DNA of 6,564 nt from Methanobacteriota archaeon (GCA_022561895.1 JADFQH010000173.1:1-6564), one strand, 5' to 3'; shown: positions 1 through 5,824, counted from the stretch's first letter. The notes: generated by a model not told the origin, from the letters alone. Program-made: numbers and translations.

Positions 1-57
1 CCTCCGATAGTTTCGAATCCGTCGTTCGAGGGATCCACGCCGACGTACTCAACACTG

Positions 58-183
58 TTAGCAGCCCCACTCTGCCTGCCAGTCCTCCATCATCTCGATT
101 TCGACCTCCTGCATCTCGATAACCCCTTTCGCGAGGTCGAGGACGCGATCGACCCGTCCATCCGCAAGGGCGTCCTCGGCCAT
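58..183 (-). pseudogene. C-terminal remnant of a DUF305 protein
   Basis: Read on the minus strand, this 41-codon stretch ends in TAA and begins MAEDALADGRVDRVLDL, later EMQEVEIEMMEDWQAEW. That pattern (MAxxAL, then a helix with I-x-x-Q-x-x-E-I-x-x-M-x-x-W at the end) matches the second half of the DUF305 domain, whose full form carries a HH-x-x-A-x-x-MA histidine motif just upstream and is often exported in bacteria and haloarchaea. Here the similarity stops immediately before MAEDAL: the histidine motif, the first half of the domain and any signal peptide are absent, and the upstream codons (RRSTHT) read as antisense of the neighbouring plus-strand gene. I infer a 5'-truncated, non-functional gene. 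The alternative, a genuine 41-residue protein starting at the ATG at 183, has no supporting promoter. Family assignment is from motif memory, not a search. Confidence 0.6.
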
Positions 184-191
184 CGTGTGGG

Positions 192-572
192 TTGATCGCC
201 GAGCTGTTTGTGCCGTTGACCATCCATTGGGCACACGGGTTCGGAGCGCTGCTGATCGTCGTCGGGTTCTATCGGTTCGCGACGGCGGAGTCCACGACCG
301 GGCGCTGGTTCGACTTGGTGGTCCGCGATCACGGTGGCATTCGCCCGCGGGAACACTGGATGCACCCGCTCGATGATCGCATCCTCGAGCTGTGTTCGGC
401 TTCGGATCTCGTCCCGACGCCCGCCGTCATCGCCTACAACATCGAGTACAGTAGGGAAGAGGTCAACCGACGATCGAGCGAACTCGAACGACATTCGCTC
501 GTCGAACGGGTCGACCGCGGGAAATACCGGATTACGCGGTACGGCCAACAGTATCTCTCCGGATCATTGTAA
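192..572 (+). CDS. Winged-helix DNA-binding protein with hydrophobic N-terminus
   Basis: A 126-residue frame from a TTG start. Residues about 57-126 form a compact winged helix typical of haloarchaeal PhiH1-repressor-like proteins: helix 1 PLDDRILEL (59-67), helix 2 TPAVIAYNI (76-84), recognition helix SREEVNRRSSELERHSLVERV (87-107, first part of it the likely DNA-contacting helix) and wing DRGKYRITRYG (108-118). It probably acts as a transcription regulator, with an unknown target. Residues about 5-32 are hydrophobic (LFVPLTIHW, GALLIVVGF) and could be one membrane helix, followed by a linker GRWFDLVVRDHGGIRPREHW. The start is uncertain: no TATA element lies near -27 of either the TTG at 192 or the internal ATG at 360, and the frame stays open back to 123 across antisense DUF305 sequence. 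The true 5' end may have been lost at the adjacent breakpoint, making this a truncated or silent gene. It is co-oriented with ppc, 133 bp upstream of it. Confidence 0.65.
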   Translation: MIAELFVPLTIHWAHGFGALLIVVGFYRFATAESTTGRWFDLVVRDHGGIRPREHWMHPLDDRILELCSASDLVPTPAVIAYNIEYSREEVNRRSSELERHSLVERVDRGKYRITRYGQQYLSGSL

Positions 573-659
573 CGTTAGCCACCGCGTTCTTGCCGACGAA
601 AGGCTCGTTCGCCGTCGAACGACATCTGATTTCGATTAACTCGTCTCCGTGGCAACGTT
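571..659. repeat. Imperfect inverted repeat between the winged-helix gene and ppc
   Basis: AACGTT-A-GCCAC at 571-582 is mirrored by GTGGC-AACGTT at 649-659, giving 11 complementary bases per arm with a single bulged A (577). AACGTT is itself palindromic. Between the arms lies the perfect hairpin described separately. The right arm ends about 17 bp before the ppc TATA-like element, so it could be an operator or part of a folded 3' end for the upstream gene. Function is inference only. Confidence 0.3.
605..622. terminator. Perfect 7-bp stem, 4-nt loop hairpin
   Basis: TCGTTCG (605-611), loop CCGT, CGAACGA (616-622) is a perfect 7-bp inverted repeat in the 133-bp gap after the winged-helix stop codon and about 54 bp before the ppc TATA element. 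It may end the upstream transcript or be an operator; there is no T-run directly after it, so a classical terminator is not demonstrated. Confidence 0.3.
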
Positions 660-675
660 GGTCCATAACAGGGGG

Positions 676-680
676 TTTTA
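676..680 (+). promoter_or_regulatory. TATA-like element of ppc
   Basis: The A/T tract TTTTA sits in GC-rich surroundings, centred 28 bp before the ATG at 706. With archaeal spacing of about 26-28 bp from TATA box to transcription start, transcription would begin at or next to the start codon, i.e. a leaderless mRNA. There is no Shine-Dalgarno sequence. This supports the ATG at 706 over the upstream in-frame GTG at 691. Confidence 0.5.
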
Positions 681-705
681 GACGCGGGCCGTGTTGGGAC
701 CACGC

Positions 706-3414
706 ATGGATGATGAGTTGCACGACCGAACCGTCAATCAGGACGTTCGGGAACTCGGCGCGCTCGTAGGGGAGACGATACACGATCAGGCCTCACGCGA
801 CGATTTCGAGACGGTCGAGACCCTCAGGACCGCCTCGATCGCCTACCGCGATGGCGAGGCGAACTCGAGACAGGGCTTACATCAGATCCTCAATCGACTG
901 CGCCCCGACCGCGAGAGCATCGTAGCCCGGGGATTTACTACATATTTCGAACTGATTAACCTCGCCGAAGAGCGCGAACGGGTCCGAGCAATTCGCAGCG
1001 CCTCCCAAAAGCGTTCCTTGGACGACAGCCTCGAAGTCGCCGCCGAGGCGCTGGCGGAGGTCGACGAACGCACCGCACGGGGGATCCTCGATGACGTGCT
1101 CATCGAACCGACGTTTACGGCCCATCCAACCGAAGCTCGACGAAAGACGGTCAAATCCAAGCTACGGTCGGTCGCCCTTGACCTCGAAACGCTCGATGAG
1201 CGGACGCTTACCGATAAGGAGCGATCCCACGTCGATCGCGATATCGAAAGCGAGGTCGTCAGTCTCTGGCAGACTCCACAGGTCAGATACCGCCAACCCG
1301 AACCCACTGACGAAGCGATCAACGTCCAATGGTATCTCGAAAACACGATCTTCGACGTCGTTGGCGAGGTTTACAACGAGTTCGAGGGCGCTCTCGAAGA
1401 TGCGGGCCACTCGATCGATGTTCCCAAACTCTTCGAGTTTCGATCGTGGGCCGGAAGCGATCGCGATGGCAACCCGTACGTCACACCCGAAGTCACGGCC
1501 GAAACCTTGGATCGACAGCGCTCGGTCGTTCTCGAACGCTACCGTGACGCGCTCAAACGTCTCTCGGGCGTTCTCAGTCAGGACGGCAGTCGAATCGATG
1601 TCGGGGAAGCCTTCGAAAAGGCGCTTTCTGCGGATCGCGAGCGCCTTCCGGAGGTCGCCCGTGCGGCAGAAGAGCGCTATCCCAGAGAGCCCTACCGCCA
1701 GAAGCTGAAACTGATGCGAGAACGGATCAACCGGATCGACGACGTTCGCCCCGGTGGGTACGAGGAGCCAACCGAATTTCGTAGCGATCTCGATATTATC
1801 GCCGAAAGCGCCGAGGAAAACGGCGGCGAGAGCATGGTTGCCGCTCACGTCGATCCGCTCCGGCGGCAGGTCGATACGTTCGGGTTCTCGCTTGCGAGTC
1901 TCGATCTGCGCGATCACCAGCAAAATCACACCGAGGCGGTCGCAGAAGCGCTCGCGCTCGAGGGGATCGAGTATCGCGAACTTTCGGAAGAACAACGCGT
2001 GACAACCCTCACCGAAGCCATCCTCCAAGCGGAGTCAGTGATCGATCCGACGGCGCTGTATCGCGACGAGGAGGCTGCTATTTCCGACATCGCTCGGACG
2101 GTCCTCGAACTCTTCGCGCGACTCGCGGACTGGCAGACGGAGTACGGCGACGACGCGATAGACACGTACGCCATCTCGATGACCGAGGAGCCGAGTCACG
2201 TCCTCGAAGTGCTCTTTTTGGCCGAGCAAGCGGGCGTGATCGCGCTGCCCGATCATTCGGGACTCGACATCGTTCCCCTGCTCGAAACGGAGTACGCCCT
2301 CTCGGATGCCCGCCGGATCATGGGAACGCTGTTCGAAAACGAGGCCTACAGCCAAGCGCTCGATGCGAGAGGGAACACCCAAGAGATCATGCTTGGCTAC
2401 TCGGATTCGAACAAGGAAAACGGCTTTCTGGCCGCAAACTGGTCACTGTACGACAATCAGCGACGACTCGCCGAGATCACCGACGATTTCGACGTAACGA
2501 TGCGCCTGTTCCACGGGCGCGGTGGCTCGATCTCCAGAGGGGGCGGGCCGATGAACGAGGCGCTGCTTGCGCTCCCGAACGAATCGGTTTCAGGACAGGT
2601 AAAATTCACCGAACAGGGCGAAGCGATCGCAGAGAAGTACGCAAACCCCCGCATCGCGGAGCGAAACATCGAGCAGATGGTAAACGCACAGGTTCGTGCG
2701 CGAAAGCGCTCGCTCGAGGAGTCCGAAGAGGCTCTCGAAGACGAGTGGATCGACGCGATGGAGATGATGGCGAGCGCCGCTCGCAAGGAGTATCGCGACC
2801 TCTTAGAGAGCGAGGGTTTCGTCAGGTATTTCGAGCAGGCGACACCCATTACGGTGATCGAAGAGCTAAACCTCGGCTCGCGACCTGCCTCCCGCAGTGG
2901 CGAGCGAACTGTCGAGGATCTCCGGGCGATCCCGTGGGTGTTCTCGTGGACTCAGTCGCGGTGTATCATCCCCGGCTGGTACGCGCTTGCGGCGGGGATC
3001 GATGCGTATCTGGACGGAGGTGGGACCGAAGGGACACTTCGCGAGATGTACGAGCAGTGGCCCTTCTTTAGAACCACCCTCGACAACGCCGCGCTCGCAC
3101 TCGCGCGCACGGAGCCGGAGATCGCAGCCGAGTACGCCGGACTCGCGGAAACGTCGTTGCGTGAGACGTTCTTCCCGCGGATCGAATCCGAATACGAGCG
3201 AGCGGCCGAGTTAGTACTCGCGATCACCGGCCGGGAAACGCTCGTTCGACGCGACTGGCTCGAAGAGAGCCTCCGACGACGCAACCCGTACGTGGACCCG
3301 CTGAACCTGCTCCAGACGCACCTGTTGGGACAGACCCACCGTACCGATACCGAGGAGCGAACGCTTCGGCTCACGGTAAAGGGGATCGCCGCCGGGATGA
3401 AGAACACGGGTTGA
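706..3414 (+). CDS. ppc: Phosphoenolpyruvate carboxylase (bacterial type)
   Basis: Carboxylates phosphoenolpyruvate with bicarbonate to oxaloacetate and phosphate, replenishing the TCA cycle; cytosolic, homotetrameric in the family. The 902-residue length from ATG 706 is normal for the bacterial/plant type. All signature regions are present: TAHPTE with catalytic His140 (E. coli His138), FRSWAGSDRDGNP at 245-257, MLGYSDSNKENG at 562-573 with Lys570 (E. coli Lys546), FHGRGGSISRGGGP from 602 with His603, Arg605 and Arg611 (E. coli His579, Arg581, Arg587), TEQGEAI, and the C-terminus GIAAGMKNTG, whose Asn corresponds to the aspartate-inhibitor contact Asn881. The enzyme should therefore be active and potentially aspartate-sensitive. 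An in-frame GTG at 691 would add five residues, but the TATA spacing favours 706, where MDDELHDRTVNQDVRELG aligns with the usual N-terminus. Many other archaea use the unrelated-length PpcA form (about 500 residues); haloarchaea carry this long form. It is convergent with the exported-protein gene 13 bp downstream. Confidence 0.97.
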   Translation: MDDELHDRTVNQDVRELGALVGETIHDQASRDDFETVETLRTASIAYRDGEANSRQGLHQILNRLRPDRESIVARGFTTYFELINLAEERERVRAIRSASQKRSLDDSLEVAAEALAEVDERTARGILDDVLIEPTFTAHPTEARRKTVKSKLRSVALDLETLDERTLTDKERSHVDRDIESEVVSLWQTPQVRYRQPEPTDEAINVQWYLENTIFDVVGEVYNEFEGALEDAGHSIDVPKLFEFRSWAGSDRDGNPYVTPEVTAETLDRQRSVVLERYRDALKRLSGVLSQDGSRIDVGEAFEKALSADRERLPEVARAAEERYPREPYRQKLKLMRERINRIDDVRPGGYEEPTEFRSDLDIIAESAEENGGESMVAAHVDPLRRQVDTFGFSLASLDLRDHQQNHTEAVAEALALEGIEYRELSEEQRVTTLTEAILQAESVIDPTALYRDEEAAISDIARTVLELFARLADWQTEYGDDAIDTYAISMTEEPSHVLEVLFLAEQAGVIALPDHSGLDIVPLLETEYALSDARRIMGTLFENEAYSQALDARGNTQEIMLGYSDSNKENGFLAANWSLYDNQRRLAEITDDFDVTMRLFHGRGGSISRGGGPMNEALLALPNESVSGQVKFTEQGEAIAEKYANPRIAERNIEQMVNAQVRARKRSLEESEEALEDEWIDAMEMMASAARKEYRDLLESEGFVRYFEQATPITVIEELNLGSRPASRSGERTVEDLRAIPWVFSWTQSRCIIPGWYALAAGIDAYLDGGGTEGTLREMYEQWPFFRTTLDNAALALARTEPEIAAEYAGLAETSLRETFFPRIESEYERAAELVLAITGRETLVRRDWLEESLRRRNPYVDPLNLLQTHLLGQTHRTDTEERTLRLTVKGIAAGMKNTG

Positions 3415-3418
3415 GGAT

Positions 3419-3440
3419 CCTGACCGATCAGAAGGTCAGG
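3419..3440. terminator. Stem-loop between convergent ppc and exported-protein gene
   Basis: CCTGACC (3419-3425), 8-nt loop GATCAGAA, GGTCAGG (3434-3440) is a perfect 7-bp inverted repeat. It begins 5 bp after the ppc stop and contains the stop codon and last codons of the minus-strand gene. Its symmetric position suggests a bidirectional 3'-end structure for both transcripts. No T-tract follows on either strand, so termination by this element is inferred, not shown. Confidence 0.45.
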
Positions 3441-4135
3441 CGAAGCCCATCGAGCCACGGATCCTGAGCGTTCGTCATCCAGTCAACCAGTCCGACGGCC
3501 TGTCGAATCGTCACGAAGTTGTAGGTTCGGTTCCAGGGGAAGTCGATGTCGTAGTCCGCACTTCCGTTTCCGTGATAGACCGCCGGGAGTCCCTGATGCA
3601 CGCTTTGAACCTCATCGAGAACCTGGTTGCGAACGCTCCTGAGACCGGCGTGATCGGCGCGCCACTTCTGTTCGTGGATCCGATCGAGCACCGCTTCTAG
3701 GGCCGCCTGCTGGTCACCGATCGCTTCGGAGAGAAACACGCGCGGCTCGCCGAAATCGTTCCCGACGAAAAAGACCAGCTCACCATCGAACTCGCCGTTT
3801 CGCTCCCGGAGCACCGACCGAATCCCACCGTGGTCCAGGTTGGACTGGTTGTTGTCGCGCATGTCGAGCGCCTGCGCAAGCAGCTGTCGATACCGTTCGT
3901 GAGGATTGCTCGCGTTCGGTTCGGGCGGGCTGTCCTCGGCGCAAGCGGGGTGTGCCTCGCCGATCCGTTCGCCATCGTAGGGAAGCTCATCACCCTCACT
4001 CGCGACCGGACCACCGGCGCTTGCAACACCCGAGACCCCCAACACCGACAGCCCAGCCGCAAGCGAGCCACTCGCGCGGAGAAGTCGGCGTCGATCGTCG
4101 TTCAACTCGTCGCTCTCGTCTACCCCGTCATCCAT
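3428..4135 (-). CDS. Tat-exported protein of unknown function with internal repeat
   Basis: A 235-residue protein I do not recognise. An acidic leader (1-14) is followed by the twin-arginine motif DDRRRLLRA (Arg15-Arg17), a hydrophobic stretch (about 21-37) and a VASA|GG cleavage site after Ala40, so a Tat-dependent export signal is clear. There is no lipobox Cys; the mature protein of about 195 residues is likely secreted or periplasmic-like. It holds one Cys (65, in HPACAED). The motif DHGGIRSV at 101-108 recurs as DHAGLRSV at 161-168, exactly 60 residues apart, suggesting two copies of a helical unit. The C-terminal part is rich in aromatics (YDIDFPWNRTYNF, QDPWLDG). The middle LVFFVGNDFGEPRVFL reads as two beta strands. 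The ATG at 4135 is chosen because it places the Tat motif correctly and has a TATA-like element just upstream. The gene is convergent with ppc and divergent from the YkgJ-family gene. Confidence 0.88.
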   Translation of the reverse strand: MDDGVDESDELNDDRRRLLRASGSLAAGLSVLGVSGVASAGGPVASEGDELPYDGERIGEAHPACAEDSPPEPNASNPHERYRQLLAQALDMRDNNQSNLDHGGIRSVLRERNGEFDGELVFFVGNDFGEPRVFLSEAIGDQQAALEAVLDRIHEQKWRADHAGLRSVRNQVLDEVQSVHQGLPAVYHGNGSADYDIDFPWNRTYNFVTIRQAVGLVDWMTNAQDPWLDGLRLTF

Positions 4136-4162
4136 ATACTCTCTATTACTGTGTGCTCCCTC

Positions 4163-4172
4163 TAAGTATTTG
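4163..4172 (-). promoter_or_regulatory. TATA-like element of the exported-protein gene
   Basis: On the minus strand the sequence reads CAAATACTTA, with its centre about 32 bp before the ATG at 4135. This would place transcription start about 5 nt upstream of the start codon, a leaderless or nearly leaderless mRNA. A second A/T-rich block, TATAGATATTTA, lies just upstream at about 4181-4192 and could be an alternative element. Confidence 0.45.
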
Positions 4173-4238
4173 TGTGCCTAAATATCTATATTGATGTTAC
4201 TATCTATGGTTGATCTACGATGACATGTATCGCGTTTT

Positions 4239-4248
4239 GATCCGGATC
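4239..4248. repeat. 10-bp perfect palindrome GATCCGGATC
   Basis: A perfect palindrome in the divergent intergenic region between the exported-protein and YkgJ-family genes, about 50 bp upstream of the latter's GTG start. It could be an operator half-site pair, but ATCCGGAT-like words are common in haloarchaeal DNA, and a related 8-mer also occurs at 5748-5755. Confidence 0.2.
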
Positions 4249-4267
4249 GTTCGTCGCCAATCCACGG

Positions 4268-4273
4268 ATTTTT
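4268..4273 (+). promoter_or_regulatory. TATA-like element of the YkgJ-family gene
   Basis: ATTTTT in GC-rich surroundings, with its centre about 27 bp before the GTG start at 4298. The spacing suits a leaderless transcript and supports the GTG start. No Shine-Dalgarno sequence is visible. Confidence 0.4.
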
Positions 4274-4297
4274 GCTCGTGGGACGCTTCGAGCGACC

Positions 4298-4798
4298 GTG
4301 AGCACGTGCGTCGAGGTCTATCCCGATCGTGAGGTCGTCGTCGAGTTCGATCCGGATCTCACGTTCGAGTGTGTCGAGGAGTGTACGTGGTGCTGTCACC
4401 ACGGCGTTTTGCTCTATGCACGTGATTTCGAGGCGCTTGCCGCACACGCCGATCTCGCGGAGACGACCACCTCGTTTCGCGGCGAGGAGTTCGTCCGCCG
4501 GGAGAAAAAGGAGAGGGACGAACACGTCGGCGACGACGGCGCGGCCTGCTATTTCCTTCGTGAGGACGGGCTTTGTGCGCTGCATGCAGAGGACGACTGG
4601 AAACCCACCCGGTGTTCGATCTTCCCCCTCGCCGTCGAGAAATACGAGGGAGCGCTCCACGTCGATATCCGCGAGAGCGCCCACGAACACTGCGAGGGTC
4701 TCGATGTCAGTGACCGTCGGGTGATCGACAATCTCGATCGGTTTCTCCCCGAACGGCTCTGGGAGCTCGCCAATCCGAACAGCTACCGGGAAATTTGA
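4298..4798 (+). CDS. YkgJ-family zinc/iron-chelating cysteine-cluster protein
   Basis: A 166-residue cytosolic protein with the conserved metal-binding pattern of the YkgJ/CxxxCxxCC family. Visible ligands are Cys25-x3-Cys29-x2-Cys32-Cys33 (CVEECTWCC), then Cys84 (AACYFL), Cys93-x2-His96 (GLCALH), Cys106 in KPTRCSIFPL, and Cys132 in HEHCEGL. The K-P-x-x-C-x-x-F-P motif is the family hallmark. The family is annotated as chelating zinc or iron (possibly a cluster), but the biochemical role is generally unknown; a link to metal trafficking or Fe-S chemistry is inference. The start is GTG at 4298, giving MSTCVEVYPDREVVVEFDP before the first Cys cluster; TATA spacing supports it. There are no membrane segments or signal peptide. 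It is flanked by a divergent exported-protein gene and appears to be transcribed alone. Completeness of the Cys pattern argues for a functional gene. Confidence 0.9.
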   Translation: MSTCVEVYPDREVVVEFDPDLTFECVEECTWCCHHGVLLYARDFEALAAHADLAETTTSFRGEEFVRREKKERDEHVGDDGAACYFLREDGLCALHAEDDWKPTRCSIFPLAVEKYEGALHVDIRESAHEHCEGLDVSDRRVIDNLDRFLPERLWELANPNSYREI

Positions 4799-4800
4799 AT

Positions 4801-4899
4801 TCACCGTCCAAAAGCCAGAGACACGGCGAGGACCCCCACACCGGGCAATGTGACGGTCCCGCTACGTGGCTGACCCGCTGTCAGCACAGAAACATACGA
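4801..4899 (-). other. Possible 3' remnant of a minus-strand gene
   Basis: On the minus strand a 32-codon open stretch, bounded by TAA at 4900-4902 and ending in TGA at 4801-4803, reads SVLTAGQPRSG, then TVTLPGVGVLAVSLAFGR. The T-V-T-L-P-x-x-G-V-x-V-L pattern resembles the last beta strands found at the C-termini of many secreted or glycosidase-like proteins, so this may be the tail of a gene whose 5' part was lost and replaced by the adjoining A/T-rich segment. It is too short for firm assignment and GC-ending codons are less dominant than in neighbours. It could equally be chance. A 28-codon peptide from the GTG at 4887 is the only intact reading. Confidence 0.2.
4869..4885. terminator. Hairpin downstream of the YkgJ-family gene
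   Basis: GCTGAC (4869-4874), loop CCGCT, GTCAGC (4880-4885) is a perfect 6-bp stem 70 bp past the YkgJ-family stop codon, followed by an A/T-rich stretch. It is a candidate 3'-end structure; the stem is short and no T-run is directly attached. Confidence 0.25.
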
Positions 4900-4948
4900 T
4901 TAGATTACATATAATTCTTACTATTCTGATATAATGTTTTATCTAACA
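4889..4948. other. A/T-rich island between convergent genes
   Basis: About 60 bp of markedly A/T-rich sequence in an otherwise GC-rich window, lying between two convergently transcribed genes where no promoter is needed for either. It contains TTAGAT (4900-4905) and its complement ATCTAA (4941-4946), an inverted repeat spaced about 35 bp, and TATA-like words on both strands (ACATATAATT, GATATAATGTTTTA). It may hold a promoter for an unannotated small RNA, a degenerate insertion scar, or simply T-rich termination signals. None is shown directly. Confidence 0.35.
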
Positions 4949-4990
4949 TGTGTTGTCCATCACGCTCGGTTATCGATCGCCCGGAAGGAG

Positions 4991-5665
4991 CTATCGAACC
5001 GCGCGTTTCCACTCGCGGAGCCCAAGGATCTCGCCGTTTGCCTCGGCGGGGGACAGTTCGGTCGCCCAGCGAAACATCGGAGCGATCTCCTCGGGATCGC
5101 GGCCAGCGGGGCCTGAAAGATCGGTCGCCACCCGTCCGGGATCGAGACAGCAGACCGGCTGATCCAGTTCGAGCGCAAACCCCCGCATAAGCGCTTCCGT
5201 CCCTGCTTTCGAGACGGCGTAGGCTCCGAGTCCGGGTTTCGGTTCGCGGGCAATCGTCCCAGTTGGAATCAGGATACGCGCCTCCTCGCTGAGGTGTGCA
5301 AGCGCCTCGGTGATCGTCACAAAAACGCCTCGACAGTTCGTCCGGAGGGTGTCGTCGAACGCCGCGTACGACTCACGTTCGAGCGGGGTCTCGCCGGGCG
5401 TACCGTGATAAACCGCGGCGTTCGGTACTAACACGTCGATCTCGCCGCTCTCGCGCGCGGCGGTCTCCATCAGTCGCTCGACATCGTACTCGTCGCGCAC
5501 GTCCGCGCGCAGTCCGATCCCACCGATTTCGTCCCCGAGCTCTTCGATTACTTCGGCGTCGCGCGCACAGCAGACGACCGTCGCGCCTGCCTCCGCGAAC
5601 TCACGGGCAACAGCCTGTCCGATCCCACGACTCGCGCCCGTCACAACCGCCGTTGTTCCGTTCAT
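4991..5665 (-). CDS. Short-chain dehydrogenase/reductase (SDR)
   Basis: A 224-residue classical-type SDR: a cytosolic Rossmann-fold oxidoreductase, substrate unknown. The cofactor loop is TGASRGIG (9-16), and Arg35 at the end of the second strand (CCARDAE) favours NADP(H). Further landmarks are RADVRDEYD (53-61, adenine contact Asp55), PNAA (81-84, replacing the usual NNAG), Asn110, catalytic YAVSK (Tyr149, Lys153) and DPGRVATDL (175-183). The catalytic serine, normally 13 residues before the Tyr in an SS motif, is absent: this stretch reads LIPTGTIAR, leaving Thr135 or Thr137 as possible stand-ins. The ATG at 5665 is chosen because the Rossmann strand begins directly after it and a TATA-like element lies 27 bp upstream; an open frame to 5779 exists but adds non-family sequence. 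It diverges from the carotenoid desaturase gene, with 159 bp between starts, but a shared pathway is only speculation. Confidence 0.92.
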   Translation of the reverse strand: MNGTTAVVTGASRGIGQAVAREFAEAGATVVCCARDAEVIEELGDEIGGIGLRADVRDEYDVERLMETAARESGEIDVLVPNAAVYHGTPGETPLERESYAAFDDTLRTNCRGVFVTITEALAHLSEEARILIPTGTIAREPKPGLGAYAVSKAGTEALMRGFALELDQPVCCLDPGRVATDLSGPAGRDPEEIAPMFRWATELSPAEANGEILGLREWKRAVR

Positions 5666-5688
5666 GTCGAGGGTAGGAACCCCGGTCG

Positions 5689-5694
5689 AATAAT
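5689..5694 (-). promoter_or_regulatory. TATA-like element of the SDR gene
   Basis: On the minus strand the sequence reads GATTATTCG, with the ATTATT core centred about 27 bp before the ATG at 5665. Leaderless spacing is consistent with the other genes in this window, and it helps reject the longer frame beginning at 5779. Confidence 0.5.
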
Positions 5695-5795
5695 CCTGTA
5701 CTATCCGGCCGCAACTGTCCCTGTGTACTCGCCGTTGTAGGCTTGCGATCCGGATGTGGGCGCACAGTGAATACGACACCGCCCGGTCACCCGGA

Positions 5796-5800
5796 TTTAT
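5796..5800 (+). promoter_or_regulatory. TATA-like element of the carotenoid desaturase gene
   Basis: TTTAT within CCGGATTTATGCC, centred 27 bp before the ATG at 5825; the preceding CCGGA could serve as a BRE-like flank. An 8-bp palindrome, GTCCGGAC (5810-5817), lies between this element and the inferred transcription start and could be a repressor site, though that is inference. Confidence 0.5.
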
Positions 5801-5824
5801 GCCGCCGTCGTCCGGACTATCGGT

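Noticed and set aside
1..57. Minus-strand reading SVEYVGVDPSNDGFETIG at the window edge
   Set aside because: It looks faintly protein-like and lies in a different frame from the DUF305 tail, but it is under 20 codons in the window with no start codon I trust, so no gene is called.
494..507. Similarity of TTCGCTCGTCGAAC in the winged-helix gene to the hairpin at 605-622
   Set aside because: It encodes conserved SLVER residues of the winged helix; the resemblance is explained by coding and GC-rich word bias.
90..548. 152-codon minus-strand open frame across the winged-helix gene
   Set aside because: Arg/Pro-rich low-complexity translation with no domain, antisense to a recognisable winged helix; a typical chance frame in GC-rich DNA.
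691..705. Upstream GTG start for ppc adding MLGPR
   Set aside because: The TATA element at 676-680 is too close to 691 for transcription to include it, and the ATG at 706 fits family N-termini and leaderless spacing.
1162..2028. 288-codon minus-strand open frame inside ppc
   Set aside because: Entirely antisense to conserved PEP carboxylase sequence in the codon-mirrored frame; no recognisable domain and no promoter.
4934..5116. 60-codon plus-strand frame starting in the A/T-rich island
   Set aside because: Most of it is antisense to the SDR C-terminus and shows no domain; only the ATG placement after A/T-rich DNA made it tempting.
5666..5779. N-terminal extension of the SDR
   Set aside because: The extra 38 residues show no SDR homology, run through the promoter region, and the ATG at 5665 directly precedes the first Rossmann strand.
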